The notes: generated by a model from the letters alone, not told the origin. A DNA stretch of 45,188 nucleotides from DATGFK01 sp040007395 (GCA_040007395.1 JBDTVG010000171.1:1-45188), one strand, 5' to 3'; counted from the stretch's first letter, positions 8,085 through 17,204 are shown. Numbers and translations: made by a program.

Positions 8085-9716
8085 TTAGGTCGCGGTTTCA
8101 CCCGGAAGTTCGTCATGATAGTGTAGTTGAGCATCTTCGCGTTCGGCATGTTCCGCGCCCGCCACTTCATCGACACGCGCCAGCAGGATCGCCCCAAGCA
8201 CAAAGAAGATCACTACTGATAGAATGCTGATGCGTAGATTGCCGCCAGTTGCTAGCGCAATAACCCCAAACAACAACGGGCCAAGTATACCCGCAAATTT
8301 ATCGCTGAACCCGTAGAATCCGAAAAACTCGCCGGATTTGCTACGTGGGGTGAGCGTTGAATACAACGAACGACTGAGGGCTTGTGTGCCACCTTGTACT
8401 GTGCCAACTAGCCACGCTAACATCCAGAACTCGGCGGCAGAGTACAGGAAAAAGCCCCAGACCGCGATCACTGCATAAATGACCAACCCGAAGATCACAG
8501 ACCGTTTTGTTGTCAAGCGTTCGGCAAGCGGCGCAACCAGCCTTCGCCCAACCGTCCAACAGAACACTAACCCGACGATCTGGTTGACAATAATGAAGAT
8601 AAAAGTCGTGCCTGTCGTCGTACCATGACTGGCATTGCTGGCAGCCGCAAAGCTGCCCATCAGTGGAAAGGTGATGGCTGTCCACAGGATAAAGGCAACA
8701 AAGAAATCGCGATTCTTCGACTGTTTATCAGGGAATCGTCCGAACATGATCGAGTAAGGGAAGGCGACAAATTGCGTGACCAACAGCGCCCCGATTAACA
8801 CTGTCTGGTCAAGCCCGATCTGCTGCCTACCATAGGTAGTGGCAAGTTGGATAATCGTGCCAATGCCATCGCTGTACAGCCAGAACGCAATCAGCATCTT
8901 AAACAATTCGCGATAGGCTCGGATCTCGCGGAAGGTTGCGCCCATACGCCGGAATGTATCTAGCAGCGCACCGTCACTCGCGCCAGTTTTCAACGGTGAG
9001 GCAGGCGGTTCCGGCACCAAGATAAACAATGGCAGCGCAAAGATTAACCACCACACGCCGGAAATGAATAGCGTTAGCCGTGTAGCAGATTCCACACCGG
9101 GCAAGCCAAACGTTTTCGGTGAGAGAATCATGCCTAACCCGACTGCTAAGATTAACCCGCCACCCACATAGCCCAACGCATAGCCAAGCGCCGAGAGCCG
9201 ATCCAGATCGTGTTGCAGGGCAATATGTGACAGTAGCGCATCATACAACGCGAGCGCCGTATTCAGGAAAATCTGCATCACGACAAATAGGACGACTGCC
9301 CATACCCACATCCCAGTTTGGACAATGGTCAACGGGCAGAAATTCACGGTTTGGTCAAAGGCGGTTGGAGCACAGTATGGCGCACGCAGCGAGTACATCC
9401 CACACACTGCGACTGATCCTAAGAGTGTGGTCACGATGAGCAATCGCTTGCGCCCGCCAATGATGTCGGCAAGTGTCCCGACAACTGGCCCAATCACCGC
9501 CGACAACAGCAGCGAGATCGTGATCGCGAATGAAAAGGCACTTGCCGCCCCGTAGCCAAGTTCACCTTGTGCAATCGTGTTGAAGTAGATCGGGAACACC
9601 GCCGCAATAACAATCGTTACTACCGCCGAATTAGCCCAATCGTAAATCGCCCACGCTACCGCCCGCCGCCAATAGATCGATAGTTGTGTCGGGGAAACCG
9701 CTGCTATGCTGGTCAT
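8085..9716 (-). CDS. MFS transporter, UMF1 (Atg22-like) family
   Basis: 543 residues with about 12 membrane helices. The N-terminal VAWAIYDWANSAVVTIVIAAVFPIYF is the hallmark of the UMF1/Atg22-like branch of the major facilitator superfamily. A further family-typical block is FGFYGFSDKFAGILGPLLFGVIA near residues 450-475. Yeast Atg22 releases amino acids from the vacuole; bacterial members are uncharacterised, but the downstream M29 aminopeptidase 20 nt away would fit amino-acid or peptide handling (inference). The acidic, His-containing C-terminal tail (EVAGAEHAEREDAQLHYHDELPGE) is cytoplasmic. It is the first gene of the leftward operon, with a 312-bp divergent intergenic region upstream shared with the large kinase gene. 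Confidence 0.88.
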   Translation of the reverse strand: MTSIAAVSPTQLSIYWRRAVAWAIYDWANSAVVTIVIAAVFPIYFNTIAQGELGYGAASAFSFAITISLLLSAVIGPVVGTLADIIGGRKRLLIVTTLLGSVAVCGMYSLRAPYCAPTAFDQTVNFCPLTIVQTGMWVWAVVLFVVMQIFLNTALALYDALLSHIALQHDLDRLSALGYALGYVGGGLILAVGLGMILSPKTFGLPGVESATRLTLFISGVWWLIFALPLFILVPEPPASPLKTGASDGALLDTFRRMGATFREIRAYRELFKMLIAFWLYSDGIGTIIQLATTYGRQQIGLDQTVLIGALLVTQFVAFPYSIMFGRFPDKQSKNRDFFVAFILWTAITFPLMGSFAAASNASHGTTTGTTFIFIIVNQIVGLVFCWTVGRRLVAPLAERLTTKRSVIFGLVIYAVIAVWGFFLYSAAEFWMLAWLVGTVQGGTQALSRSLYSTLTPRSKSGEFFGFYGFSDKFAGILGPLLFGVIALATGGNLRISILSVVIFFVLGAILLARVDEVAGAEHAEREDAQLHYHDELPGETAT

Positions 9717-10028
9717 AGAGAGTCCTTATTGGGGGAATTGCTAAAATTAAAGTATCGCCATAATTTTGTTAAGGTTCAAGCTGGAACTCAAATTGCGTAA
9801 AGCATGGACAAAATCGGTAACCTTAGCCTAAATCCACGAATTTTCTGTGAATAATGGTTATACCGCATGACTTATGCGTTTGTGCCAGTTGCGCCCATTT
9901 TCGCTTCACTATAGAATCAACCTGTTGATTCATCGCAACAAACCACCACTTCCACCTTCAGCAATCGGTTACTCAATTGGGACAACCCCAATGCAAACCA
10001 CCACCTAGTCTCAGGGAGTTGCTGCGCT
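9717..10028. other. Divergent intergenic region, UMF1 transporter / Ser-Thr kinase
   Basis: 312 bp without a gene, expected to hold promoters for both directions. Visible items: a direct repeat CAAACCACCAC at 9939-9949 and 9994-10004 (55 bp apart), and between them a small inverted repeat ATTGGG (9976-9981) / CCCAAT (9987-9992) with a 5-nt loop. A GGGAG stretch lies about 10 nt before the kinase ATG. I cannot assign -35/-10 boxes with confidence. Confidence 0.4.
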
Positions 10029-13000
10029 ATGTTAATTAAAACGCCCCCCGCGCTGACCGGAAAGCGTTATGTTCTACGCGACCAGATTGGACAAGGCGGC
10101 ATGGGGGTCGTGTACCGAGCAACGGATCGTTTGACTGGGCAGTCCATCGCCCTCAAGCGCGTAACCACTCCCTCTGACCAACTGCTCTTTGCCTCGCGTG
10201 GTGACAGTCTCGATCTGCGGTTGTCGTTGGCCCGTGAGTTTCAGATGCTGGCTTCGTTGCGCCACCCGAACATTATCAATGTGCTGGATTATGGTTTTGA
10301 TGAGGAACGCCAACCCTTCTTTACGATGGATCTGCTGGAAAATGCCCAGACGCTTTCCCAAGCGGGAAAAAACCAGCCGATAAACGTACAGGTTGGCTTG
10401 ATTATTCAGGTTTTGCAAGCGTTGGTGTACTTACATCGTCGCGGCATCGTTCATCGCGACCTCAAGCCGAGTAATGTGCTAGTAGTGGAAGGTCATGTGC
10501 GGGTGCTGGACTTTGGCTTGTCGCTAATGCGCCAACAGCCCGAAGAGATGACAGGCATGAGCACAGCCGGGACTTTCGCGTATATGGCTCCCGAAGGCTT
10601 AGAGGGTGGACAGATCACCGAATCTGCCGATCTGTATTCTGTTGGGATTATGGCTTACGAGTTATTTACTGGGAAACATCCGTTTAATACCGAAAACATC
10701 ACGACGCTGATTACCGAGATCTTAACGGTTTCCCCAAACCTTGATTTGGTTAACGAAAGCCCAGCGATTGTCTCCGTGATCCACGATTTGCTGGCGAAAA
10801 AGCCAGAGAATCGGTATGGCAGTGCTTCCCAAGTGATCGCGGATTTCAGTCAGGCGATTGATCAGCCTGTACCCTCTGAAACAACGGCGATTCGTGAAAG
10901 CTATTTGCAGTCGGCGCGGCTGGTAGGTCGTGATACAGAACTGGCGGAGTTGTCAAGTGCATTGACCACTACATTGGATGGGCACGGCAGTTCATGGCTC
11001 ATTGGCGGTGAAAGTGGCGTAGGCAAATCGCGATTCGTGAGCGAACTTCGCACGTTGGCGCTCGTCAAAGGGGCAGTCGTGCTGCGTGGACAAGCGATCA
11101 GCGAAGGTAGCAATCTGTACCAGACATGGCGCGAGGTGCTGCGCTGGTTAAGCCTGATCACAGAAATGGACGACACCGAAGCCAGTGTGCTCAAAGCCAT
11201 TGTCCCTGATATTCCGCTGCTGTTGGAACGTGAAGTCGCTGATGCCCCCGAACTCGATCCGAAAGTGGCTCAAGAACGGTTGCTTCAGGTCACTGAGCAA
11301 CTACTGCGCCGTCAGCCGCAACCGCTGGTCATTGTCCTCGAAGACCTACATTGGGCAGGCAGCGAAAGTCTGGAAATGTTGATACGCTTGAATGCGATGG
11401 TCGAGAATATCCCCGTGATGATTCTCGGCAGCTATCGTGATGACGAAAGTCCCGATCTTCCTTCCACGCTGCCGGGAATGCGTGTTCTAAAACTCAACCG
11501 TTTGACTGAAGCGGGCATTGGCGAACTGAGCGAATCGATGCTCGGTGAAGTGGGACGGCAAGCACAGGTTATTTCGCTGTTGCAGCGTGAAACAGAAGGT
11601 AATGTCTTTTTTCTGGTCGAAGTCGTCCGTGCTTTGGCAGAGGAAGCAGGTCAACTGGATCAGATCGGCAAAATAACACTGCCACACAATCTATTTGTTG
11701 GCGGTGTCCAAAAGGTGATTCAGCGGCGTTTGAGCCGTGTCCCCGCCCAAGATTATCCGCTATTGCAAGTGGCAGCGGTGACAGGTCGCCAACTCGACCT
11801 GATTTTGCTCAAAGAACTTGCGCCCGCCAAATTTGATCTGGAACGCTGGTTATCCACTTGCGGCGACGCAGCAGTGTTGGCGGTTCAGGATGAGCAATGG
11901 CGTTTTGCCCATGACAAGCTGCGCGAGGGCGTACTCATCGATCTGCCGCAGGATACTCGCAAAGGGTTGCACAAGCGGATCGCAGAAACTATCGAACTGC
12001 TGTATCCCAACGCAAACGAGCAAATGGCTTCATTGGCGTATCATTTTGCACAGGCCGAAATTTGGGACAAAGCCTTCAGCTATCTCGTTAAAGCCGGAGA
12101 CAGTGCTGCCAGCCTATACGCGACAGTCGAAGCCCGCACGCACTACAGTGAAGCCTTGCGTGTGTTAACCCATCTGCCCGATAGCCTCGACAACACCCGC
12201 AGCCGCATCGATACCACGATCAAGCAAGTGAGCATGTCATTCGCTGCTGAAAATCCTGAAAAGAATCTGGCGTTGCTGAGCGAATTGGAAACGTCGGCGA
12301 AAGCGCTGGTTGCTGTTGAAAATCCACTGGCGGAAGATCGATTGCGACTGGGGCGGGTTCACTTCTGGATAGGCCGCGTCTATTACTATCGAAACCAACC
12401 CCGCGAGGCCGTTGGGTATTTCCGGCAAGTGTTGGCAATCGCCCAAGAATTCCATGACGCGGAATTGTTGGCTATCCCGGCTGCCGTTATCGGACGCGCA
12501 CTGTCCAATCAAGGACATTTTGGCAGATCCAGACTGTTGGTGACTCAAGCTGCTCCAGCGCTCGAAAAAGCTGGTAACTGGACTGAATGGGTCTGGGCTA
12601 ACGGATATATTGGGATTACTCGTGCTGCACGCGGCGAATATGCAATAGGGTTGGCAGAAGGCGAACGGGCGCTGACCCGCGCCCTTGAGATCAACTATCT
12701 GACCAGCGTTGCTGCCGCGCATACCATGTTGTATTTTATCAGTCTGTTCGGCGGCGATACCTCGCGGATGCTGCAAGAAGGCAAGGCGATGGTCGAAGTT
12801 GCTGAACAATCGGGCGATATGCTGTTTATCTATTTGGGATCAGGCTTGGGAGCTTGGGCGGAGAGCCGTTTGGGGAACCACGCCGCAGCCTATGAGCAAA
12901 TCGCAAAATCAAAGGAAGTCGCGGAAAGTATGGGCGGACAGTTAGTGTTGGCAGATATTATTAGTGCTGTCAACGCTGAGATCGCCTATAACGCAGGCCG

Positions 13001-13364
13001 GATCGAAGAAGCAGTTAAGTTGGCACAAGAAAGTATCGACAAGGCGAAAACCGCTGGTGGCGTATATGCTGAGTGCGTAGCCCAACGGGTATTGGGCATG
13101 GCCCTAGCAGCTAGCGCACCGCCACGTTGGGACGAAGCCGAAGCCGCGATGTCGGTCAGCGTACAGGGTTTCCAGAACGGCGAAAACTTATTGGAAGCCG
13201 CCCGAACTCAACGGGCATGGGGAGTCGTGTGCCGTGATCGCCATAACTCTGCGGCAGCGCTTGAGCATCTGCAAGCCGCCGCGACTCAATTCGCCTTATC
13301 GGAATTGGCGCACGAATTGGAACCGACTCAACAGCTTATCGATGCGATAAAAAATAGGCTCTAG
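10029..13364 (+). CDS. Ser/Thr protein kinase-AAA ATPase-TPR fusion (PknK-like)
   Basis: 1111 residues. Residues 14-275 are a complete Hanks kinase: glycine loop GQGGMGVVY (21-29), Lys43, HRDLKPSN (142-149, catalytic D144), DFG (161-163) and APE (187-189). Residues about 298-560 form an AAA_16/STAND ATPase with Walker A GGESGVGKS (326-334) and Walker B VIVLEDLHWA (434-443). Residues about 650-1111 are alpha-helical TPR-like repeats (for example YFRQVLAIAQEFHD and AYEQIAKSKEVAESMG). No LuxR DNA-binding domain is present at the C-terminus and no membrane segment, so it is a cytoplasmic signalling hub unlike membrane-bound PknB types. The gene stands alone behind a 312-bp promoter region and ends 2 nt from the convergent glycosyltransferase gene. 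Substrates are unknown; the FHA protein at 31.2-31.5 kb is a speculative partner. Confidence 0.95.
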   Translation: MLIKTPPALTGKRYVLRDQIGQGGMGVVYRATDRLTGQSIALKRVTTPSDQLLFASRGDSLDLRLSLAREFQMLASLRHPNIINVLDYGFDEERQPFFTMDLLENAQTLSQAGKNQPINVQVGLIIQVLQALVYLHRRGIVHRDLKPSNVLVVEGHVRVLDFGLSLMRQQPEEMTGMSTAGTFAYMAPEGLEGGQITESADLYSVGIMAYELFTGKHPFNTENITTLITEILTVSPNLDLVNESPAIVSVIHDLLAKKPENRYGSASQVIADFSQAIDQPVPSETTAIRESYLQSARLVGRDTELAELSSALTTTLDGHGSSWLIGGESGVGKSRFVSELRTLALVKGAVVLRGQAISEGSNLYQTWREVLRWLSLITEMDDTEASVLKAIVPDIPLLLEREVADAPELDPKVAQERLLQVTEQLLRRQPQPLVIVLEDLHWAGSESLEMLIRLNAMVENIPVMILGSYRDDESPDLPSTLPGMRVLKLNRLTEAGIGELSESMLGEVGRQAQVISLLQRETEGNVFFLVEVVRALAEEAGQLDQIGKITLPHNLFVGGVQKVIQRRLSRVPAQDYPLLQVAAVTGRQLDLILLKELAPAKFDLERWLSTCGDAAVLAVQDEQWRFAHDKLREGVLIDLPQDTRKGLHKRIAETIELLYPNANEQMASLAYHFAQAEIWDKAFSYLVKAGDSAASLYATVEARTHYSEALRVLTHLPDSLDNTRSRIDTTIKQVSMSFAAENPEKNLALLSELETSAKALVAVENPLAEDRLRLGRVHFWIGRVYYYRNQPREAVGYFRQVLAIAQEFHDAELLAIPAAVIGRALSNQGHFGRSRLLVTQAAPALEKAGNWTEWVWANGYIGITRAARGEYAIGLAEGERALTRALEINYLTSVAAAHTMLYFISLFGGDTSRMLQEGKAMVEVAEQSGDMLFIYLGSGLGAWAESRLGNHAAAYEQIAKSKEVAESMGGQLVLADIISAVNAEIAYNAGRIEEAVKLAQESIDKAKTAGGVYAECVAQRVLGMALAASAPPRWDEAEAAMSVSVQGFQNGENLLEAARTQRAWGVVCRDRHNSAAALEHLQAAATQFALSELAHELEPTQQLIDAIKNRL

Positions 13365-13366
13365 TA

Positions 13367-14608
13367 TTAACTTTGGGGGGTGCTTGCGTCGGGAGTTTTA
13401 CGCCGCCGTGCTCTCGAACGCCAGCGGAAGACCTGCCGCCGCCGCCGCGTTGCCGCTTGCGCGATGCGCGGTTGTTGGGCATAGTGCCATATTTCGTCGG
13501 CGATCTCCCACACGGCATCAGGCCGCGCCAGATTGCGGGCATTTTCGGCACGGCTGTTTAAAAATTCTGGTCCCTGAGCTAACCATGCCTGAACCGCCCG
13601 CGCCACTTTGATAGCTCCCGGCGCATATACGCCTGCCTGATGCTGCGTAATAAAAGTCACATTGCCATCTTCCTGACCGGGAATTGCGTCGCTGAGGATC
13701 ATCGGCAAGCCGGCGATACACGCTTCGCTGATAGTGGCGGGGCCGGCCTTCGTGACCAGCAGATCGGCGGCTGCCATCAACTCTGGCATATTGGTCACAA
13801 ACGGGTAGATGTGCGTTGGTTGATTCCATGTTTGCGCGGTAAGACGATCCCGGAGCAGTTCGTTACGTCCGGCAACAATCGCGATCTGGCAGGTCGCGTT
13901 CAAGCGATTGATGCGCCGTGCGATGCGGAATAATGGCCCCATGCCTTCGCCGCCGCCGATCAGTAATAAGGCGGGCAAGGTTGGGTCCCAGCCAAGCCGC
14001 TGGCGTGCCTCGGCTTTGTCCACTAATCCATCAGCAAAACGAGGATTGACAGGCAGTCCAGTCACACGCATCTGGTCGGGGCGGATACCAAAGGCTCTCC
14101 CGGCATCGTAAGCGGGTTGCGTCGGAACGAGAATCCGATCTACACTGCGCTCGTACCAGAATGCGTGCGTTGATACGAGATCGGTCACTACGGTGATAAA
14201 AGGCGGGCGATCTGGCTGCTTGCGTAATACGCGCATGGCGGGCATAACAAAAAGCGGATGGACACACACGATCACATCGGCTTCATGTTCGCGCACGAGC
14301 ATTCGGCGCACACCGCGTAAGATCGCCGTACCGAGTGATCCCATAATGAACCCAGCGGGGCGGCGCTGATTGGACATCCGATAGCCAACCCGCCACATGA
14401 GCTTGCCATTTTTGATCCACCATGGATACAGTTCTGGCGCATATTTGAAAGGGAAAGGCGTATAAGCGCGAAACACGTCTACCATTTCGACCTTTACCGC
14501 GTCGCCATGTCGCCGCACGAGTGCCTCACGGATAGCTTCGGCAGCGGCGCGATGGCCTCCACCCGTATCAGACATGAGGATCAAAACTCGTTTGGGATCA
14601 GCCATCAA
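13367..14608 (-). CDS. Processive diacylglycerol glycosyltransferase (UgtP/MGDG-synthase type)
   Basis: 413 residues, GT-B fold of family GT28. The N-terminus carries the MGDG-synthase signature MSDTGGGHRAAAEAIREAL followed by VEMVDVFRAYTPFPFKYAPELYPWWIK, which contacts the lipid acceptor. The C-terminal nucleotide-sugar half has LLIGGGEGMG near 218 and TKAGPATISEACIAGLPMILSDAIPGQEDGN near 285-320. It should add glucose or galactose to diacylglycerol at the inner membrane face to make glycolipids. The basic C-terminal tail (RRRRQVFRWRSRARRRK) could hold it at anionic membrane. Its start overlaps the DUF951 gene by 11 nt, so the two are cotranscribed. The 3' end lies 2 nt from that of the kinase gene on the other strand. 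Confidence 0.92.
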   Translation of the reverse strand: MMADPKRVLILMSDTGGGHRAAAEAIREALVRRHGDAVKVEMVDVFRAYTPFPFKYAPELYPWWIKNGKLMWRVGYRMSNQRRPAGFIMGSLGTAILRGVRRMLVREHEADVIVCVHPLFVMPAMRVLRKQPDRPPFITVVTDLVSTHAFWYERSVDRILVPTQPAYDAGRAFGIRPDQMRVTGLPVNPRFADGLVDKAEARQRLGWDPTLPALLLIGGGEGMGPLFRIARRINRLNATCQIAIVAGRNELLRDRLTAQTWNQPTHIYPFVTNMPELMAAADLLVTKAGPATISEACIAGLPMILSDAIPGQEDGNVTFITQHQAGVYAPGAIKVARAVQAWLAQGPEFLNSRAENARNLARPDAVWEIADEIWHYAQQPRIAQAATRRRRQVFRWRSRARRRKTPDASTPQS

Positions 14609-14813
14609 TAGTTTCCCCTTGTCGCGAAATAAGCTTTTTTACCGATTTTTCAAACTGCCGCCGCGCCAGCATAACGCGACGTTCGCAACCCAAGCAGCGC
14701 ATCCCAATATCGGCTCCGATGCGGTAAACTTGCCACCGATCACTGCCGCAAGGATGCAATTTTCTGGTCTGGACAATATCGCCGACTTGAATGTCGGCGG
14801 CGGGGTTCGGCAT
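14598..14813 (-). CDS. DUF951 family protein
   Basis: 71 residues. The pattern VGDIVQTRKLHPCGSDRWQVYRIGADIGMRCLGCERRVMLARRQFEKSVKK is shortened here to its key points: HPCG at 21-24, W near 27, GAD near 33-35, CLGC at 40-43 and a basic helix after it. This is the conserved core of DUF951, a small family known mainly from Firmicutes and Chloroflexota. The CxxC plus an upstream Cys suggest a small zinc-binding or OB-like fold; function unknown. AGGAAA stands about 9 nt before ATG 14813. It precedes and overlaps (11 nt) the glycolipid glycosyltransferase gene. Confidence 0.88.
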   Translation of the reverse strand: MPNPAADIQVGDIVQTRKLHPCGSDRWQVYRIGADIGMRCLGCERRVMLARRQFEKSVKKLISRQGETIDG

Positions 14814-14862
14814 ACTCTAGTTTCCTGATCTGGCGCTTTCTATGATGATTATAACACTGATG

Positions 14863-14889
14863 TTGTGCAAGAGAGCGTTATAATATAAT
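14863..14889 (+). promoter_or_regulatory. Candidate promoter of the M50 protease operon
   Basis: Two overlapping TATAAT hexamers lie at 14879-14884 and 14884-14889, preceded by a TTGTGC at 14863-14868. The 15-nt spacing to the second -10 is short, so the -35 assignment is weak, but perfect TATAAT boxes about 45 nt before the TTG start, in the 118-bp divergent gap, are good promoter evidence. Confidence 0.5.
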
Positions 14890-14931
14890 GTTATGCTTTT
14901 CGTGTTTTAGTGTACTCAAGGAGAAACGACG

Positions 14932-15597
14932 TTGTTTACACTGCCGTCGATAGCCGAGATAATTCTCAGGGCGTTGTGCTTCCTGATTGCGATGGATGTC
15001 CACGAATTCGCGCACGCTTATGCAGCCTACCGCATGGGCGACACGACAGCGCGGGATTCGGGACGGATGACCCTCAACCCATTTGTTAACATTAACTGGA
15101 TCGGCTTTCTGATGGCGATTGCCATTGGCTTTGGTATTCTGGGGTCTGCCCCCGTGAACGAATACCGGATGCGAAACCGTCGCTGGGGAATGTTGGTAGC
15201 CGTGTTGGCTGGGCCAGTCGCAAACCTACTGCTGGCGATTGTATGTTCGATCCCGTTCTGGTTTGGCCTAAGACCAGACTTTCCCGGTCCTAAAGACTTC
15301 TTCCCAACCTTTCCAGCTTTCCTGTTTAACATGGTGTGGCTCAACCTGATCCTGTTTATCTTTAACCTGATTCCATTGTTTCCCCTAGATGGCTGGACGA
15401 TTCTGCTCAAGTTGGTTCCGCCGGATCTCGGCTCCCAACTGGCACGGTACCAGCAGCAGAGCATGTACGTGTTCTATGCGCTGATCCTCCTATCGTTCAT
15501 TGGCATCCCGCAGCTCAATATCCTCTCAGCGATCCTTAATCCGCCGCTAAACTTCCTACTTCAACTGCTTATACCAGTACTTCGAGGCTATGTATGA
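14932..15597 (+). CDS. M50 site-2-type zinc metalloprotease
   Basis: 221 residues, mostly membrane helices. The zinc site HEFAH (24-28) lies inside the first helix and the third ligand D153 in NLIPLFPLDGW, the group-3 (YwhC/FtsH-type stand-alone) arrangement without a PDZ domain. The central GPVANLLLAIV motif (94-104) is also family-typical. It should cleave substrates within the plasma membrane; the target is unknown. Start TTG 14932 is supported by AAGGAG (14918-14923) 8 nt upstream. The stop overlaps the start of the HD-domain gene by 4 nt, so these two are translationally coupled in a rightward operon that probably also includes the prephenate-dehydrogenase-like gene and the small membrane protein. 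Confidence 0.93.
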   Translation: MFTLPSIAEIILRALCFLIAMDVHEFAHAYAAYRMGDTTARDSGRMTLNPFVNINWIGFLMAIAIGFGILGSAPVNEYRMRNRRWGMLVAVLAGPVANLLLAIVCSIPFWFGLRPDFPGPKDFFPTFPAFLFNMVWLNLILFIFNLIPLFPLDGWTILLKLVPPDLGSQLARYQQQSMYVFYALILLSFIGIPQLNILSAILNPPLNFLLQLLIPVLRGYV

Positions 15598-16106
15598 TCT
15601 TGCGGCTGCGGCAAGGCTTACGAGCACTTGCATCCCCATTTCTCTCTGTCGATTTCGAGATGGCGGCGAAGGTACTGTCGCCATCTTTAATGGTATTATT
15701 CCGACAAATGCGGCGCAGCGAACAGCAGCATAGCTTAAACGTGCTGCGAACCTTGCGCGGGTGGGGCTATGATGAACCGCCGCTCATGGTTGCGGCGCTG
15801 CTGCATGACGTGGGCAAATCCCGTGTGCCGTATCATCTGTGGGATCGCGTGTTGGTCGTGCTGGCGAGGAATGCCGCCCCTAATGCAGTCGAACAGTGGG
15901 GGGCGTTTTCTCCAACGGGTTGGTATCGGCCTTTTGCGGTGAGTGTGCAGCATCCCCAGTGGAGCGCCGAAATGGTCAAGGCGGCTGGTGCTGACCCGGT
16001 AACCATCGAGTTGATCGTGGATCATCAATGTTATCTAGATCACAGCCCAAAGGATCTCACCGAGCGAATGCTGTGGGCGCTACAAACCGCTGATAATGCA
16101 AATTAG
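15594..16106 (+). CDS. HD-domain phosphohydrolase-like protein
   Basis: 170 residues. The HD metal site is visible: H near 47 (EQQHSLNVLR), HD in ALLHDVGKSRVPYHLWDR near 70-71, a histidine in VQHPQWSAEMVKAAG, a DHQ near 143 and a final D in ALQTADNAN. This is the order expected for HD hydrolases acting on nucleotides or other phosphates, and resembles the small HD proteins common in Chloroflexota. The start ATG overlaps the stop of the M50 gene by 4 nt. Substrate unknown. The gap to the next gene is 63 nt. Confidence 0.85.
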   Translation: MILRLRQGLRALASPFLSVDFEMAAKVLSPSLMVLFRQMRRSEQQHSLNVLRTLRGWGYDEPPLMVAALLHDVGKSRVPYHLWDRVLVVLARNAAPNAVEQWGAFSPTGWYRPFAVSVQHPQWSAEMVKAAGADPVTIELIVDHQCYLDHSPKDLTERMLWALQTADNAN

Positions 16107-16169
16107 CCCCACCAATGTAATAATTTGCCATCGTAGATAAAGTAAAAGCAAGTAAAGTGCAGGAACATC

Positions 16170-17204
16170 ATGGCACAGGTAAACGTTACGATTATCGGGT
16201 TACAGCGTATCGGTGCGTCGATGGGTTTAGCGCTCAAACGGCTCTCGAAATCTCCTAGTACATCGCATGAATTTGTCATTACAGGCAGTGACGAGAATCG
16301 GGAAACGCTCAAGACGGCGCGAACGATGGGCGCAATCGATCAGGATGTGCGAGATCCGGGTCAGGCCGTACAACAAGCCGATATTGTACTTTTAGCTTCG
16401 CCCTATGGACTAGTGAAAGATATGCTAGAGGTCATTGGCCCGGAACTCAAACCCGGCGCAGTGGTCATCGACTTTTCGCCACTTAAACTGCCATCAATCG
16501 CATGGGCGCAGCAATACTTCCGCAAAGGCAAAGGCGCGGCGGAAGCCTATCTTGTGGGCGTGACTCCGCTCATTAATCCTGACTACCTCAACGACCCTCG
16601 TGAGGGCATCGAGGCCGCCCGCGCCGATATGTTTGATCGCGGTTCGCTGATTGTTTCGCCCGCGCCAACTTGTCCCGAAGAAGCGGTACAACTGGCGGCA
16701 GAGTTGACAACATTACTAGGGCTAAAGGTTCATTTCACCGACCCTGCCGAACATGATGGCATTGTAGCGGCGATGGAAAATTTGCCGGTACTGCTGCACA
16801 TGGCGTTGTTCCGCAGTGTATCGGGGTCGCCAGCTTGGAACGATCTGCAACGGCTGGGCAATCCCTTGTTTGCACTGGCAACGTACCGTCTAGGGACGGA
16901 TAAGCCCGAAGATGTAGCGGCCTTTGTCGAACACAACCGTAAAAATACAATCCGCGTGCTAGAGGCGATGACGACAACGCTCACCGAGATCACGGATCTA
17001 CTGCGTGATGCCGATGCAGAAACGATTGCCGAGGCGTTTGCTGCGTCTTCGGAGCAGTACCAGCGCTGGCAGACAACTCGCGCCAAGAACAAGTGGGATG
17101 AGGCCGACGAACTACCACGTATTCAGAGTCCGGGGCTGCTTGGATCGTTCGGCGGGATGTTGAAATTGGGTGGAAGAAAGTCGTCTGATGAACGTCGCAA
17201 GTGA
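16170..17204 (+). CDS. Prephenate dehydrogenase-like protein, divergent active site
   Basis: 344 residues. A Rossmann fold begins at once (VTIIGLQRIGASMG, where the usual GLGLIG loop has Gln in place of the middle Gly), followed by a helical dimerisation domain (DPAEHDGIVAAMENLPVLLHMAL near 191-212) of the TyrA type. The catalytic His motif HPM(A)G is replaced by GVTPLINP (130-137), and the substrate-binding SHLPH motif reads ENLPV. The DxSxxK-like DFSPLK (101-106) is kept. Tyrosine synthesis is therefore doubtful; it may be a related dehydrogenase or a non-catalytic member. The basic C-terminal tail is unusual. AGGAACATC precedes ATG 16170. The next gene starts inside its last codons. Confidence 0.8.
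   Translation: MAQVNVTIIGLQRIGASMGLALKRLSKSPSTSHEFVITGSDENRETLKTARTMGAIDQDVRDPGQAVQQADIVLLASPYGLVKDMLEVIGPELKPGAVVIDFSPLKLPSIAWAQQYFRKGKGAAEAYLVGVTPLINPDYLNDPREGIEAARADMFDRGSLIVSPAPTCPEEAVQLAAELTTLLGLKVHFTDPAEHDGIVAAMENLPVLLHMALFRSVSGSPAWNDLQRLGNPLFALATYRLGTDKPEDVAAFVEHNRKNTIRVLEAMTTTLTEITDLLRDADAETIAEAFAASSEQYQRWQTTRAKNKWDEADELPRIQSPGLLGSFGGMLKLGGRKSSDERRK

Noticed and set aside
12237..12809. Minus-strand 190-codon ORF inside the kinase gene
   Set aside because: Opposite to a continuous TPR-coding frame; no recognisable domain.
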